From Terrabacter sp040702505 (GTDB taxonomy: Bacteria; Actinomycetota; Actinomycetes; Actinomycetales; Dermatophilaceae), in the NCBI RefSeq assembly GCF_040702505.1, contig NZ_JBFBLC010000001.1:124001-188000 (forward strand): 64,000 bases of DNA. Direction: 5' to 3'. The notes beneath the pieces were generated by a model that was given only the letters and a program-made list of their open reading frames with translations, was not told the origin of the DNA and did no database searches. This document shows, one piece after another, positions 54,549 to 64,000 of the stretch. Made by a program: the position numbers and the translations under genes. Positions within the stretch are counted from its first letter, which is position 1; each line of letters starts with the position of its first letter.

Positions 54549-54896
54549 TCAGGCCTCGGCCCGCAGGACCTTGACCATCGGCCGGCCCTTCGCGAGCTCG
54601 TCGACCAGCTTGTCGAGGTAGCGGATCTTGCGCATCAGCGGGTCCTCGACCTCCTCGACGCGCACGCCGCACACCTTGCCGGTGATGAGCGCGACGTTGG
54701 AGTTCAACTCGGCGTCGGCGAAGAAGTCCTCGAACGTGGTCCCTGCGTCGAGGTGGTGCTGCAGCTCGGCCTCGGAGAAGCCGGTCAGCCACTCGATGAC
54801 CTCGTCGAGCTCGGCCTTCGTGCGGCCCTTCCGCTCGACCTTGGCGAGGTACGCCGGATACACCGACGCGAAGGACGTGGTGAAGATGCGGCTCAT
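54549..54896 (-). CDS. DUF2200 family protein
   Basis: A 115-residue protein. SRIFTTSFASVYPAYLAKVERKGRT, LNSNVALITGKVCGVRVEEV and LMRKIRYLDKLVDELAKGRPM are the conserved blocks of DUF2200. ATG 54896 is the family's normal start; the frame's earlier ATG at 54938 adds an unrelated leader. Function unknown. Convergent with the DUF4236 gene. Confidence 0.92.
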   Translation of the reverse strand: MSRIFTTSFASVYPAYLAKVERKGRTKAELDEVIEWLTGFSEAELQHHLDAGTTFEDFFADAELNSNVALITGKVCGVRVEEVEDPLMRKIRYLDKLVDELAKGRPMVKVLRAEA

Positions 54897-54975
54897 CTCG
54901 CCCACCATAGCGACGAGCGGCCACCGGTTGGCCCGCACGCCGGCCGAGGCCCGAGGGCCCGTGCCGGCCCCGCGG

Positions 54976-56874
54976 TCAGTGGATGCGGGCCAGGTCGAGC
55001 GTCCAGACCGGGTTGCCCGGCGCCGCCTCGACTCGCGCCCCGCTGGCGACGCGCGTCGCCGGCTGGAGCAGCGGGACGAACGGGCTGCGCGCGTTCATCG
55101 CGAGCTGCCACGCGGCATACGCGGCCGCCCGGTCGTCGCCGACCGACGCGCTCGCGGCCTCGGTCAGGTCGTCGAGGGCCGGGTCGGTGCCGCGGCGCCA
55201 GCCGGCACGCGACCCGAGCAGCTCGCCGGGCCCGAACGCGAGGTAGTTCTCCGGGTCGAGGTAGTCCGGGCTCCAGCTCCAGAGCCCGAACGCGGTGCGC
55301 CCCTCGCGGTAGGCCGCGAGCGCATCGCGCGCCGGCGCCGGGTTGAGCTTCACCTTGACCCCCACCTCGGCGAGCTGGTCACGCACGGCCGTCGCGAGAG
55401 CGGTCCGCGGGATGCCCTGGATCGGCAGGTCGGCGGCATACGTCAGCGGGATCGGCTGGCCGGCGTAGCCGGAGCGCTTCAGCGCCGCCCGGGCGGCCGC
55501 GAGGTGGCGCGGCGGGACGAGGGGCAGCGTCACGACGGGAGTGGGTATGCCGTCCGCCCCAGTGGTGACGACCGCGCTCGGTCCCCCGGCGGGCCCGGTC
55601 GCCGACGTCACCGGGCCGCCGGGCGTGCTCGACGTGGTCGGGGTGCTCGGCGTGCTGACCGTGGGGGTCGGCGTGCCGGTCGAGGCGGTGGGGCCGCCCG
55701 CTGTGGTGGTGCCGCTCGGCGTCGGTTGCGGCACGACGTCCTTGAGCGCGCCGACGATGCCGGCGGGGACGAGGCCGGCCGCGGGCTCGGACCCCGGCGC
55801 GGAGTCGGCGAGGGACACGCGGTCGAGGCCGAGGCGCACGGCATCGACGAAGTCGGGGTTCGAGGTCCAGGCGTTGACGGCCTTGGTCCGGCTCAGCGCC
55901 AGGTAGACGAGGGTGCTCGACCGCATCGTCTTCACCGTCACCGCGGGCATCTCGGGGGCCGGCGCCGCGTCGGGGCCGGCCGTCGCCGAGGGGCTCGCGG
56001 TGGGGTCGACCCCGGCCCGGGCGACCTCGCTCGCCTGCGACGGGGAGAGGTCGAGGGCGACGTCCGCGCGACCCGACGTGATGTCGGCGAGCTGCTGCTG
56101 GGGGGCGACGTTGCGCACGAGCAACTCGGGGAACTTCGGCCGCGTGCCGGTCCAGTGCGGATTGGGCGCCAGGCGCACCTCGGAGCTGCCGCGCACGCCG
56201 TCGAGGACGTAGGGGCCCGAGCCCGCCGAGTGCGTGGACAGGTAGCCGGTCGCCGTGTCATCAGGGCCGATGGTGCCGCCGTTGGCCTTGACCACCGTGC
56301 TGTTGAGGATGCCGAACGCCGGGTTGGCCAGGATCGCGGGCAGGGCGAAGTTCGCCGACGGGGAGCTGAGCGTGAAGGTGCGCTCGTCGACCTTCACGGT
56401 CGAGACCTGGCCGAGCAGCGAGGCGACCGGTCCGCCGAGGCCCTTGGCGCGCTCGATCGTGAAGAGCACGTCGTCGGTCGTCATCGGCGTGCCGTCGGAG
56501 AAGTGGACGCCCTTGCGCAGCCGGAAGGTGAGCCAGCGCCCCTCGGGCGAGATCGTGTAGTCGGCGAGTCCGGGCTCGACCTTCGTCGGGTCGCCCGGGT
56601 CGAGGCTCGTCAGCGTCTCGTAGAGCGCGTGCGAGAGCATCGACCCGCTGCGGTTGAACTGCTGGGTCGGGTCGAGGCTCGTGTGGTCGAAGACCGCGTC
56701 GACGACCAGCGGCTTCGGCGGCGCCGTCGTCGTGGTCACCGCCGCGGGCGTCTCCCGGGGGCTGGTGCCGCCGGTCGGCGTCATCGGCGCCGGGTCCGCG
56801 GTGCAGGCGGTCGCGCCCAAAGCGAGCACGCCGAGCGTCGCCACCGCGAGCAGGCGGACCGGACGTCGACGCAT
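54976..56874 (-). CDS. Peptide-type binding lipoprotein (SBP family 5) with low-complexity insertion
   Basis: A 632-residue lipoprotein; ATG 56874 with AAGGA 6 bases upstream. Signal ends near Cys24 (GATAC). The SBP_bac_5 fold is clear: FDHTSLDPTQQFNRSGS, LRKGVHFSDGTPMTTDDVLFT, and near the end WSWSPDYLDPENYLAFG. In the middle, about residues 400-470, there is a Thr/Pro/Ser/Gly-rich insertion not found in ordinary members. No permease or ATPase genes are adjacent, so it is an orphan binding protein; transporter partners could be those at 31-38 kb. Confidence 0.9.
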   Translation of the reverse strand: MRRRPVRLLAVATLGVLALGATACTADPAPMTPTGGTSPRETPAAVTTTTAPPKPLVVDAVFDHTSLDPTQQFNRSGSMLSHALYETLTSLDPGDPTKVEPGLADYTISPEGRWLTFRLRKGVHFSDGTPMTTDDVLFTIERAKGLGGPVASLLGQVSTVKVDERTFTLSSPSANFALPAILANPAFGILNSTVVKANGGTIGPDDTATGYLSTHSAGSGPYVLDGVRGSSEVRLAPNPHWTGTRPKFPELLVRNVAPQQQLADITSGRADVALDLSPSQASEVARAGVDPTASPSATAGPDAAPAPEMPAVTVKTMRSSTLVYLALSRTKAVNAWTSNPDFVDAVRLGLDRVSLADSAPGSEPAAGLVPAGIVGALKDVVPQPTPSGTTTAGGPTASTGTPTPTVSTPSTPTTSSTPGGPVTSATGPAGGPSAVVTTGADGIPTPVVTLPLVPPRHLAAARAALKRSGYAGQPIPLTYAADLPIQGIPRTALATAVRDQLAEVGVKVKLNPAPARDALAAYREGRTAFGLWSWSPDYLDPENYLAFGPGELLGSRAGWRRGTDPALDDLTEAASASVGDDRAAAYAAWQLAMNARSPFVPLLQPATRVASGARVEAAPGNPVWTLDLARIH

Positions 56875-57050
56875 GGGCTTCCTTCGGGCTGCCCGGCGGT
56901 CGGCGCGAACGCGGGGGCTGTGGTCACGGGTGCAGCGACAGAGGTGTCCACGCGCACCACTGCGAACCGGAGCACCCCTGCCCGTGCCTCGCAGTCTAGC
57001 CGCCGCCACCTGAGGCGCCGGTCACGCGTGACGCGGCCCCTTCACCCGGG

Positions 57051-57092
57051 TCGATGTATTCCGCGACCGCCGGTGATCGCGGAATACATCGA
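57051..57092 (-). terminator. Perfect AT-moderate hairpin after the oxidoreductase gene
   Basis: TCGATGTATTCCGCGA (57051-57066) is the exact inverted partner of TCGCGGAATACATCGA (57077-57092), loop of ten. It lies 22 bases beyond the stop of the minus-strand oxidoreductase gene. It is AT-richer than other hairpins here, so it could instead be an operator or dispersed palindrome. Confidence 0.6.
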
Positions 57093-57113
57093 ATGCGGTG
57101 AGGCGCGGCCTGC

Positions 57114-58319
57114 TCAGGCCTGCCCGCCCTCGAACCAGGCGACGAGCTCGGGGTCGAGCGCGGCCACGTCGACCGGGTGGCCGCCGGTGCGCAGCGACAC
57201 CGTCGCCGAGGCACCCGCCGCCACGGCCTCGCGGGCCGCGACCGGGGAGGTGTCGGTGACGCCACCCTCGCGGGCGAAGCGGACGAACTCGGCGATCAAC
57301 AGCGGGTCGGCGCCGCCGTGCCCGAGCGTGTCGGCCGGCGGGATCTCGATGACCTCGTCGGCGTCGTCGCGATAGCTGTCGGTGCGGCGCGTCCACACCT
57401 TGACCTTCGCGCCCGGGCCGTCGCCGAAGTTCTCGAGACGCCCCTTGGTGCCGATGACGGTGTAGCTGCGCCAGTAGTCCGGCGTGAAGTGGCACTGCTG
57501 GTAGGAGGCGAGCACGCCGTCCTCCAGCACGAGGTTGGCCATCGAGAGGTCCTCGACGTCGACAACCGGGTTGAGCTCGCGCTGCTCGGTGGGCGGCCAG
57601 TTGTCGAGGGAGTACCAGTCGGCCATCCGCCGGTCGGAGTTGTCGCGGTGGTCGTCGATGTCGCCGTACACCGCGAGCGCGCCGACCGCGCTCACCCGCC
57701 GCGTGTAGGCGCCGGCGAGCCAGTGGATGACGTCGAGGTCGTGGGCGCCCTTCTGCAGCAATAGCCCTGTCGTGTTGCGCCGGTCGGCGTGCCAGTCCTT
57801 GAAGTAGTAGTCGCCGCCGGCGGAGACGAAGTGCCGGCACCAGACGGCCTTGACCTCGCCGATCGTGCCGGCCTGGATGACGTCGCGCATCGCGCGGACC
57901 ACCGGCATGTGCCTCATGTTGTGCCCGACGTAGAGCCGCGTTCGCGTGCGGTGCGCGGCCTCGAGGATGCGGTCGGCGTCGGCGAGCGTCGTCGCGAGCG
58001 GCTTCTCGACGAACGTCGGTATGCCGGCCTCCAGCGTCCGCACGGCGTGCTCGGCGTGCACGTGGTCGGGGGTCAGGACGAGTACCGCGTCGAACTCGGC
58101 CCGCACGTCGGGACCGAGCAGCTCGTCGAGACCGTCGACGAGGCGTACGCCCTCGATGCGCTCGGCGGCGTCGGCTCGGCCCCGCTCGGCGGAGTCGCAG
58201 ACGACCGTGACCCGGCTGCCCTCGCCGGGGCGGTGGGCGTAGCGGGCGAGGCTGGCACGCAGGCCGAAGCCCACGATGGCGATGCGCAGGTCACCCTGCG
58301 GGTCGAGGGGTTCAGTCAC
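57114..58319 (-). CDS. Gfo/Idh/MocA family oxidoreductase
   Basis: A 401-residue NAD(P)-dependent oxidoreductase; GTG 58319, six bases after the stop of the UvrA-like gene. The N-terminal Rossmann fold has RIAIVGFGLRASLARYA and VLVLTPDHVHAEHAVRTLEAG, with the conserved FVEKPLATT (catalytic Lys). C-terminal domain: GGDYYFKDWHADRRNTTGL and LLQKGAHDLDVIHWL. This subgroup usually acts on sugars or inositol-type substrates. Not clearly linked in function to the UvrA-like gene, though cotranscribed. Confidence 0.92.
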   Translation of the reverse strand: MTEPLDPQGDLRIAIVGFGLRASLARYAHRPGEGSRVTVVCDSAERGRADAAERIEGVRLVDGLDELLGPDVRAEFDAVLVLTPDHVHAEHAVRTLEAGIPTFVEKPLATTLADADRILEAAHRTRTRLYVGHNMRHMPVVRAMRDVIQAGTIGEVKAVWCRHFVSAGGDYYFKDWHADRRNTTGLLLQKGAHDLDVIHWLAGAYTRRVSAVGALAVYGDIDDHRDNSDRRMADWYSLDNWPPTEQRELNPVVDVEDLSMANLVLEDGVLASYQQCHFTPDYWRSYTVIGTKGRLENFGDGPGAKVKVWTRRTDSYRDDADEVIEIPPADTLGHGGADPLLIAEFVRFAREGGVTDTSPVAAREAVAAGASATVSLRTGGHPVDVAALDPELVAWFEGGQA

Positions 58320-58324
58320 GCGGG

Positions 58325-60727
<2,403 letters not shown>

Positions 60728-60783
60728 GCGGCAACGCTACGGTCGGCGACCCGGCTGCGCACGCGATTACGGGCGCCTCACGC

Positions 60784-61512
60784 TCAGGGCAGCAGGTCGT
60801 CGAGGTAGAGCGGCAGCATCGCCCACCACGTCGGCCAGTCGTGGTCGTAGGACGTGCCCCAGTCGTCGACGCGGTTGGGGATGCCCTTGCGGCCGAGCAC
60901 CTCGGCGACCGCCCAGGACTCGCCGACGTCCTCCCAGCGGCCGCTGCCGGAGGCCAACACGATCATCCGCTGGCGCAGCAGGTCGAGCGTCGGCCCCTCG
61001 AGGCCGGGCAGGAAGCGCAGCGGCGAGCTGAAGTAGAGGTCGTCGTTGACGTGGCCGCCGATGAACTGCTCGATCGCGTACGTCCCGCTCATGCAGACGG
61101 CCGACTGCACGAGCTCGGGGTAGCGGCAGGTGATCGCGAGGGCGTTGAAGGCGCCGATCGACGCGCCGGCGACCGTCACCGGCAGCTGCTGGCCGCCGAG
61201 GTCGGAGTGGATCGCCGGGATGACCTCGCGGGCGATCGCCTCGTGGAAGGCGTTGAAGAGGGCGAGACGGTAGTCGGCGCTGCCGCGCCGCTCGGCGAGC
61301 GCCCGGCCGGCGATGCTGTCGACCGAGTAGACCTTGGCCCGGCCGGCCGCGATGAGCGGCTCGAGGTGGGCGATCATCTGGTGGCGCTCGACCTCCTCCG
61401 CGTCACCGCCGGCGGTCGGGAAGAGCAGCACCGGCGAGCCGTAGCTGCCCCACCGCGCGACGCTGAGGTCCTGGCCCAGACGGTCGGAGTACCACCGGTC
61501 GGTCACCTTCAT
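60784..61512 (-). CDS. Esterase-fold alpha/beta hydrolase
   Basis: A 242-residue putative esterase. GASIGAFNALAI contains the nucleophile Ser in GxSxG; the acid is around VLASGSGRWED and the histidine in SYDHDWPTWW. LLFPTAGGDAEEVERHQMI near the N-terminus is the oxyanion region. It is the last gene of a minus-strand run with a second esterase, an S51-like peptidase and an ATP-grasp-like protein. Confidence 0.85.
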   Translation of the reverse strand: MKVTDRWYSDRLGQDLSVARWGSYGSPVLLFPTAGGDAEEVERHQMIAHLEPLIAAGRAKVYSVDSIAGRALAERRGSADYRLALFNAFHEAIAREVIPAIHSDLGGQQLPVTVAGASIGAFNALAITCRYPELVQSAVCMSGTYAIEQFIGGHVNDDLYFSSPLRFLPGLEGPTLDLLRQRMIVLASGSGRWEDVGESWAVAEVLGRKGIPNRVDDWGTSYDHDWPTWWAMLPLYLDDLLP

Positions 61513-61536
61513 GCGGGTTGCTCCTGTCTGCTGGAT

Positions 61537-62688
61537 CTACTCGTAGACGAACTTCTGCGGACCGGGGAAGAGCCACGAGAGGGCGTCGCCGAGGCGGTCG
61601 CGCCAGTCCTCCCAGTTGTGGCCGTCGCGCGCCTCGACGTAGCGCACCTTCATCCCGGTGTGGCGGAAGACGGGCACCATCGACCGGTTCGGCGTGATGA
61701 GCGGCTCGTAGACCCCGCACGACATGTAGATGCGGTCGACGACGGCGGTGGGCTTCGCGCGGTAGCGGTTGACGAACTTCACGACCGGGTCGAAGGCTGG
61801 GCCGCCGCCATGGTCGAAGCCGATGTCGGTGAAGATGAGCGACGCCGACTGCAGCAGCAGCGAGCCGAAGAGCCCGGGATAGCGCACCGCGACCGACAGC
61901 GCCGCGATGCCGCCGAACGAGCTGCCCATCAGGCACCGCGCCTCCGGAGCGTCGATGAGCGGCAGCCGCTCGTTCAGCAGCGGCACGAGCTCGCGGGCGA
62001 TGAACCGGGCGTGCGGCGCGTGGTTGGGGTACTCCTTGAGCCGGTCGCGCGGGGAGACGAAGACGGCGACGAGCGGGTCGACGTCGAGGCGGTGGATGAG
62101 GTTGTCGAGGACCGTCTTCATCGCCGCGAACGCGAGGTAGTCGCCGCCGTCGTGGACGATCAGCAGCGGGTAGCGCTGCGCCCGGTTGAAGCGGGCCGGC
62201 AGGTAGATCGTCACCGGCTGGTCACGGCGCAGCGCCCGGCTGCGGACCGTCTCCTCGACGAGGGTGCCCTCGCGGGCCTCCGGGTCGTGGGCCACCCAGT
62301 CCGGCACGCGGTAGCCGACGGCCGCGCACACCGACGACGAGCCCATCGGGCTGTGCGCGAGACGCGGGTTGAGCGGGTCGTTGAACCGCTCGTACTGCTC
62401 GCCCTTGCGGATCTCGATCTGGTACTCGACCCGCGACCCCTCCGGCAGCACCGTGGTCACGGCCCACAGGTCGGACTCGCCGATCCGCTTCAGCGGCAAT
62501 GGATCCGGCAGGCCGACGACCCGGTGGCGCACCCACACCTCGTCGACGTCGCCGCGGTAGAGGAACGTCGCCCGCTCGCCCTCGATGATGGGGCTGCCGA
62601 AGCGCTCGAGGAACCGGTCGATCGCCGGCCCGTCGAGTGGCTGCTGGGCGCGCAGCCGGTTGACCGCGAGCCGCTCGACCGGGCTCAT
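61537..62688 (-). CDS. Enterochelin-esterase-like hydrolase
   Basis: A 383-residue protein. The N-terminal 130 residues form an E-set/Ig-like domain (FLYRGDVDEVWVRHRVVGLP) as in Fes-type esterases; the catalytic domain has VTIYLPARFNRAQRYPLLIVHDGGDY, the nucleophile GSSFGGIAALS and the histidine in DGHNWEDW. ATG 62688 overlaps the stop of the S51-like gene (ATGA). Likely hydrolyses an ester or amide of a peptide-like product. Cytoplasmic, no signal. Confidence 0.88.
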   Translation of the reverse strand: MSPVERLAVNRLRAQQPLDGPAIDRFLERFGSPIIEGERATFLYRGDVDEVWVRHRVVGLPDPLPLKRIGESDLWAVTTVLPEGSRVEYQIEIRKGEQYERFNDPLNPRLAHSPMGSSSVCAAVGYRVPDWVAHDPEAREGTLVEETVRSRALRRDQPVTIYLPARFNRAQRYPLLIVHDGGDYLAFAAMKTVLDNLIHRLDVDPLVAVFVSPRDRLKEYPNHAPHARFIARELVPLLNERLPLIDAPEARCLMGSSFGGIAALSVAVRYPGLFGSLLLQSASLIFTDIGFDHGGGPAFDPVVKFVNRYRAKPTAVVDRIYMSCGVYEPLITPNRSMVPVFRHTGMKVRYVEARDGHNWEDWRDRLGDALSWLFPGPQKFVYE

Positions 62689-63656
62689 GCCGCCTCCACC
62701 ACGCAGACGTGACCGTTCGCGTCGATGACCCGCGCGCCCGCCGGGATGCTGGACGCACCTTGCCGTATGCCGTCCGCACCCTCGCGTGTGCCGTCCACCC
62801 CCTCGAAGCGCACCACCGCGCCGTCGTCGAGCAGGAGCAGCTCGTGCCCGGCGAACCGGCGCGCGAGGAGCGCCATCCGCTCGTGGTCGTCGAGCCGGAG
62901 GCGCCGCTTGGCATGCGGCAGCGCGATGACGCCCCGCAGCCGGCCGAGGCCCCGGTCGTGCAGCTCGGCGGCGGTGACCCCGTGCGGGGCGAAGTCGTGG
63001 AAGAGGACGACCTGGTCGGTCAGCGCCATCGCCCCGGCCGACCAGGCGACGACCGTCTGCTCCGGCCGCAGCGAGACGTCGAAGAGGCGGAGCGTCTCGA
63101 GGAGGACGCGCACGTTGCCGCCGGCCAGGACGACCGCCTCGCACTCGGCCAGGACGGCGCCGACCTCGCCGCGGTGCCAGCCGACGATGCCGCTGACCTC
63201 CGGTGACGTCGCGGCGCGGAGGGCGGCGTGCCGCTCGGCGACCGCCGCGGCATACCACTTGTCGACGTCGCGAACGGACTGGATGGCGGCCTCCTCGGCC
63301 CACGGCCGCACGTCGTGCAGCGACGTGCGGTGCGCGACGGCCTCGACGGCGTCGATCGCACTCTGCAGCCGGATGCCGTAGAAGGCGCGCAGCTCGTCCA
63401 CGCCCTCGCGGAACTCGCGGACCGCGGTCGCGACCTGCTCGTCCTTGGCGAGCACGTCGGTCATCCGGTGGTGCAGGGCGAGGTTGACGCCCCGGCCGTC
63501 GAGGTGGCCGGCGAGCTCGGCGTCGTCGGACTCGCGCTCCTCCCAGCCGGCGTTGACCATGGCGATGCGCCCGGACACGCCGAGGCCGCGCACGACGGCG
63601 CCCACGGTCGTCGTGAAGCGCTGCGGGCCGAGCAGGATCGTCGACATCACGGACAT
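62685..63656 (-). CDS. Peptidase S51/cyanophycinase-like protein
   Basis: A 323-residue class I glutamine-amidotransferase-like protein. AVVLAGGNVRVLLETLRLFD and VVAWSAGAMALTD are the key parts: the serine in WSAGAM is the S51-type nucleophile (dipeptidase E, cyanophycinase). The histidine is likely in ALPHAKRR. The first two ATGs (63656 and 63647) both fit. Cyanophycinase relatives cut beta-linked or acidic dipeptide units. It follows an ATP-grasp-like gene by 12 bases and is coupled to the esterase gene. Confidence 0.8.
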   Translation of the reverse strand: MSVMSTILLGPQRFTTTVGAVVRGLGVSGRIAMVNAGWEERESDDAELAGHLDGRGVNLALHHRMTDVLAKDEQVATAVREFREGVDELRAFYGIRLQSAIDAVEAVAHRTSLHDVRPWAEEAAIQSVRDVDKWYAAAVAERHAALRAATSPEVSGIVGWHRGEVGAVLAECEAVVLAGGNVRVLLETLRLFDVSLRPEQTVVAWSAGAMALTDQVVLFHDFAPHGVTAAELHDRGLGRLRGVIALPHAKRRLRLDDHERMALLARRFAGHELLLLDDGAVVRFEGVDGTREGADGIRQGASSIPAGARVIDANGHVCVVEAA

Positions 63657-63668
63657 CAGGCGGCCGCG

Positions 63669-64000
63669 TCAGCCCGCGTGGACGCGGACGGTGCGGCCGA
63701 TGTCGTCGAGCATCGCGCGGGTCGTGTCGAAGTCGGGGTGGCGCACCCGCACCCACGCGTTGGCCATGTAGCCGGCCTCGACCGCCTGCGTGCCGTGCCC
63801 GACCGGCGGAAAGTGGCCGTCGATCACCCACTCGCCGTAGCGGGCCTGGATCTCGTCGATGCCGGTGTAGCCGGTGATCGTCCCGTCCCGGTCGGGGCGC
63901 AGCGCGACGATGCCGGCGGCATACGTCCGCCTCATCTGCTGCTCGGGCGCGCGGTGCGTGATGACGTGCGCCCACTCGCGGTAGACGTCGACCTCGTTGG
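63669..64000 (-). CDS. ATP-grasp-like ligase, C-terminal part (partial)
   Basis: Only the last 109 or so residues are in the window; the gene continues past the right edge. The visible part has VDVYREWAHVITHR, AAGIVALRPDRDG, GYTGIDEIQARYGEWVIDGHFPP and VEAGYMANAWVRVRHPD. I associate this block with the C-termini of actinobacterial ATP-grasp (biotin-carboxylase-like) proteins next to S51 peptidases and esterases. The ATP-binding motifs are outside the window, so the call is tentative. Confidence 0.45.
   Translation of the reverse strand, partial: NEVDVYREWAHVITHRAPEQQMRRTYAAGIVALRPDRDGTITGYTGIDEIQARYGEWVIDGHFPPVGHGTQAVEAGYMANAWVRVRHPDFDTTRAMLDDIGRTVRVHAG

Overview
The window is dense, high-GC (about 70 percent by eye) actinobacterial chromosome. 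Nearly every codon ends in G or C, GTG starts are common, and ATGA or GTGA stop-start overlaps are frequent. Gene content (form II CO-dehydrogenase-like operon, sortases, WS/DGAT, cold-shock protein) and a heavily over-used GTATGCC word suggest a Micrococcales organism, perhaps Intrasporangiaceae; that placement is inference. I see no rRNA, tRNA, CRISPR array, integrase or transposase. Region 0-4 kb: a truncated secreted cell-wall amidase-like gene, a lipoprotein with an emfourin-like core, and, convergent to it, a secreted M4 metalloprotease. This may be an inhibitor/protease pair. Region 4-11.6 kb: molybdenum-cofactor genes (mobA, fdhD, moeA) mixed with an ABC-F ATPase, a YciI-like protein, a glyoxalase-fold protein and L-serine dehydratase, plus a palindromic repeat element at 6.2 kb. 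Region 12-15.8 kb: two tandem pairs of a stalked, Pro/Thr-repeat wall protein and its own sortase. The two sortase catalytic domains are almost identical in DNA. Region 16.5-27.4 kb (minus strand): coxS-coxL-coxM-coxG-like genes for a form II molybdenum hydroxylase, and the maturation genes mocA, moxR/coxD, coxE and xdhC/coxI, separated by an aldo/keto reductase and a thioesterase. A parS-like palindrome lies inside xdhC. The Mo-cofactor genes at 4-9 kb could supply this enzyme. Region 27.5-31.1 kb: a small island of unusual genes with lower-GC codon use: a PIN-like protein, a HEPN-like protein with an Rx4H motif, a small helical protein and a membrane-anchored YEATS-like protein. It is a candidate conflict or defence cassette. 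Region 31.3-41.4 kb: a complete peptide-uptake and breakdown locus with two ABC ATPases (minus) and, divergently, an M19 dipeptidase, substrate-binding lipoprotein, two permeases, an M24 family protein with altered metal ligands, an alpha/beta hydrolase and a two-domain AsnC-type regulator. Region 41.5-54.9 kb: single genes and short operons, including cspA, a YoaK-type membrane protein, WS/DGAT acyltransferase, P450, cytosine permease plus deaminase, DUF6529 membrane protein, RNase H with a zinc-finger-like N-terminus, YdeI-like protein, phosphoesterase, HNH-type nuclease, DUF4236 and DUF2200 proteins. Region 55-64 kb (minus strand): a peptide-type binding lipoprotein, a Gfo/Idh/MocA oxidoreductase, a short UvrA-like ABC protein, and a tight operon of an ATP-grasp-like protein (cut by the window end), an S51-like peptidase and two esterases.
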